DNA from: Spisula solida
Lineage: Eukaryota; Mollusca; Bivalvia; Venerida; Mactridae
NCBI GenBank assembly: GCA_947247005.1
Contig: OX365944.1
Span: 3,794,501 to 3,858,500 of the forward strand
DNA: 64,000 bases
Reading direction: 5' to 3'
Part shown: in pieces, positions 61,128-64,000 of the stretch
How positions within the stretch are numbered: position 1 is the first letter of the stretch
How the letters are laid out: every line of letters starts with the position of its first letter
Notes under the pieces: model-generated
What the model was told of the DNA's origin: nothing
The model's database searches: none
Seen by the model: only the letters and a program-made list of their open reading frames with translations
Program-made: the position numbers and the translations under genes

Positions 61128-62400
61128 TTAGTTTTCAAGAAATCAGCCAATTTATCTTAAGACTAACACGCACAGCACCGAAGCACATACAAGCTTATCA
61201 TTAACAAAATAATGAAACAATAAAAAAGGCAGGAAAATTACCACCAAAACATTATACAGTATGCAATTTGAATTCCCTTTTTTGTTTGAAAATGACAAAA
61301 ATAGGCAGGAGGGTCAGAGTGACGACAAATAAAAAAACTGGCTTAACCTACATGTTCGTGTCATATAGTTTGGTATTTTGTCGAAGTAAATATGAACGGA
61401 ATAGTACTTCAAGTCCATGTTCCACTGATGAATTACACATCGGCGATGTTTTTTTCCGATTTAATCCGATACCACCCGATCCATCACAATTCCTTCCTAA
61501 TCGCAAATTGTCTCATGGATTCCCTGAAACTTCCCCTAGACCACAAGGAACCTGTTCCCGATGTCCTGATAGCTCATTAATTTTAATCGGGAGTACATCA
61601 CCGAGGCAAAAAATGCTCAGTGGGACTTAGGCTTTAATGAATACCTTTTCTAACTGACACATGCTAGTTTGCCGTAGTGTGCTTTCAAGTTATGCTCTGG
61701 ACAAAATATTTAACGAGCTAACGTCGTATGCAGGACTTATGTGTGACGGTTACTTCATACCAACTTGCATTCACTGCCAAAGGAGTACATTAAGCTTTTA
61801 CATCAAATTATTTCCAATTAAGTGGAAATGTTAACCAATGAATTGAGTGAGGTTGGATAATATGCTAAGCATTAGTTTACGCTAATTTGATATAGAAATC
61901 ATACATAATTAAATAATTTAGTTAACAGAACGCATATGATAATTGGTACAAATGTTCAAGCCAACCGGAAACTTACAATCTAGTGTCTTCAAGAGATATT
62001 GTATAACGACTTAGCGTATTTAATCAAATGTTAAACCAATGTCGACATCGTAAATGTAGCTGGGATGTAACTAGGTATTCGTCTTAGAAATGTCTAGAAA
62101 GGTCTTTGACATTCCACTGTAGCAATAAATCGGTCATTTGCAATGGAATAAAAACACAATGACATTGACATTCAGGTTTTTATATAGAGGGCATAAGAAA
62201 TATTCAAGTTGACTTCTTGCAATTCGTGTATTTGTGAATCAAGCGACACTTATGAAAGGGGCTGTAAATACGTTAAAATTATAATAAGTGGGGGAAAATA
62301 GCTTGGCAATGCCTGTTTTTGACTAAGAATAATAATGCCTTTTGTTTGCAATGATTTTGCTTTATTATAGATTCTACTTCACTTGATGTATTTACTATAA

Positions 62401-62764
62401 TAAACATAGGCATTATGTGAGGACTGGTAGTAAACATTTGTACAATTAGATTGTAGCAAATAAACCTTTCGTTCCGCTTGACAAAACAGATTGACCCGTT
62501 GGTCGCTGGTGCCGTGTTTAAGACACTCTGTTTTGTATCGTGTGCTTCCCTCGTGTTGGCGCTAGTTAAAAACTATTTTAGATTCGATAAAATGTTTGTA
62601 TCCGATGTGTATCTTTAAATTTGTCTTGGTTGGTACAATAAAAATATCAGATCACACAGAGTATGATAGAAAAGAATGTTGAATCATCAACTGGTGTTAC
62701 ATTGTCAATGGTGAACTTCTGTATTGCTTGCAATTCTTAATGACTTGTTCATTATGTGATATCT
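62401..62764. other. No gene seen
   Basis: Spacer after B2. Nothing supported. Confidence 0.5.
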
Positions 62765-62985
62765 CGATTTGTTCAATTACCTTATTTTACTTATTGAAAC
62801 TAGGTCATCCGGCTATGGCTTTCAGATTTTTGTTTACTGAAATCGGGCCTTTCAACGTTTTATACTGCTACTTAACTTTTGAGACTAAAGGCAGCTAAAA
62901 CTATGTAGTTCAGCAGTTTTACTGTTGTAACTAGGTCATTCAGCGTAGGCATTCCGCCCTTTGGTTGCTGAATCGATTAGGCTAT
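62765..62985 (+). repeat. Dispersed 53-bp-subrepeat element, left half only
   Basis: Shares GATTTGTTCAATTAC, GGTCATCCG, GGGCCTTTCAACGTTTTA, TTCAGCAGTTTTACTGTTGT and GGTCATTCAGCGTAGGCATT with 4380-4540 and 1039-1140, then breaks off at TTGCTGAATC. No subrepeats. Confidence 0.75.
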
Positions 62986-63520
62986 GAATGGGCGCAAGAA
63001 AATTTTAAAAATCCAGCGTCTAAAAACTACAAAAAGTCTTAATTCCACAATTCTTCAGCTGCATATCTAAATTATAAACCACCCGGATAGGGTACGGTTA
63101 GCGAGAACGAATAAAATAGGGGTCGAAACACAAATGCACGAATGGTATCGACTTTCGGCGGGAAAATTGTAAAACAGCGCTCGGAAAAGAGTTGTGCTAA
63201 CGACAGACGCAAACATTTTCGCTGATAATATGTGGTAGTTTAATGGATCGAAAGTCGATCAATACTATTAACATGGGCGCACGAAAATAAAAAAAAACTA
63301 TAAACTGAAAACTATCTTTTTCCATAACTGCATACGAACTGGATATAGTACGAATAGCCCGAACTAATCCGATGGAGGCGAACACACAATTAACTGATAT
63401 GGTCGCGACTTTCGGCGGGAAAAATGTATATAACAGCGCTGGGAAAAGGGTCGTTCTAACGGTAGACACAAAATATCCAGCTGAAGATCTCTTGTAAGTT
63501 AATGGAAGAAACGTGGAACA
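62986..63520 (+). repeat. Two-copy tandem repeat, about 257 bp unit
   Basis: CGACTTTCGGCGGGAAAA at 63149 recurs at 63406, preceded by GGGCGCA(C/A)GAAA and followed by AACAGCGCT, GGAAAAG and AACG(A/G)(C/T)AGAC in both units. The units have diverged moderately. No coding frame is shared. Confidence 0.85.
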
Positions 63521-64000
63521 ATACTACAAACAAATGCAAAATATTGTAAATAATGAAAAAAGCACAAGTTAGATTAGGAGTTTCTAGCTAAACTGTGATA
63601 TGAATGTTAAAACCATGAATTATGTATAAAGTTCGTCTGCTCAACAGGTTAATTTTAACAGTGACATTTTTATCGACCCTCAAAAATCATTAGTCATTTT
63701 ACAGCGTGTAGAAATTTATTTGCACAAATACATTTATTCATCGAAAAAAACTTTGAATTCAAAATGTTCACACAATACCAACAAATAAAAGATAATTCAA
63801 TTGCTATAAACAAATTTTCTTAAAATTGGTTGAAAATTACGATATTGTTTGAGATTTTCTGGCACTTGTTTCTTGCTTGGATGAATTGGTTGCGGAGAAA
63901 TTACATAGTTTAAATCGAAGGGATTTCTGAGATGGTATGTTATACGAAAACTGGGGGTTACCCCCCAGTAAAAACGTCGTTATTTTTGGCGTTGATATCG
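63521..64000. other. Window end, no gene seen
   Basis: AT-rich. A short GC hairpin (CTGGGGGTTACCCCCCAG) lies at about 63951-63968 and may belong to a repeat that continues outside the window. Confidence 0.5.

Larger units (their letters stand above)
55160..62400 (+). repeat. Tandem segmental duplication, copy B2
   Basis: Second B copy, same orientation as B1. Homology starts near 55160 and ends at TTTACTATAA (62391-62400). Private parts: 56134-56778, 58230-58383 and 60176-60294. Identity to B1 is highest in the 60.3-61.6 kb part. No host gene is supported. Confidence 0.94.

Overview
This window looks like eukaryotic intergenic DNA, most likely from a bivalve mollusc. It is AT-rich by eye, all reading frames are short and broken, and no bacterial-style gene layout is visible. 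The bivalve reading rests on repeat sequence I recognise from memory of bivalve genomes: a block at 53971-54236 ending GCGGGGGTATAA, and GTCC-rich tracts after a GGTTTGCC motif at 31291-31701. No database search was possible. I found no host protein-coding gene, rRNA or intact tRNA that I can support.

Layout. Positions 1-26330 are three head-to-tail copies (A1, A2, A3) of a unit of about 7.9 kb, roughly 85-90% alike by eye. The copies carry different later insertions, so each serves as an 'empty site' for the others. A1 holds a decayed mariner-type transposon (6784-8102) and a 1.4 kb element with perfect 33 bp inverted ends (3885-5262). A2 holds a 535 bp insertion. A3 holds a long hairpin plus a block of about 360 bp tandem repeats (20250-22330) and an element with 210 bp inverted arms (24265-25067). 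Every A copy also has a divergent pair of tRNA-like Pol III promoter sequences.

Positions 26331-45329 are a mosaic of old repeats: small inverted-repeat DNA transposons (26905-27507, 31528-31784, 32691-33587, 35175-35485, 37475-37729), a tRNA-headed SINE (about 35695-36120), the 3' end of a non-LTR retrotransposon reverse-transcriptase ORF (36540-36918), retrotransposon-like 3' tails, and decayed fragments of the A and B units.

Positions 45330-62400 are a second, younger tandem duplication (B1 45330-53055, B2 55160-62400), about 91-99% alike depending on position. It is separated by 2.1 kb containing a bivalve satellite-like block. B1 alone carries a 0.7 kb sequence that is the inverse of 30626-31289. 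The window ends with a two-copy 257 bp tandem repeat.

The sequence therefore records stacked segmental duplications and transposon insertions, not a set of cooperating genes. The best material for follow-up is the dated insertions, the uneven divergence of the B pair, the conserved palindromes, and the dispersed family built on 53 bp subrepeats.
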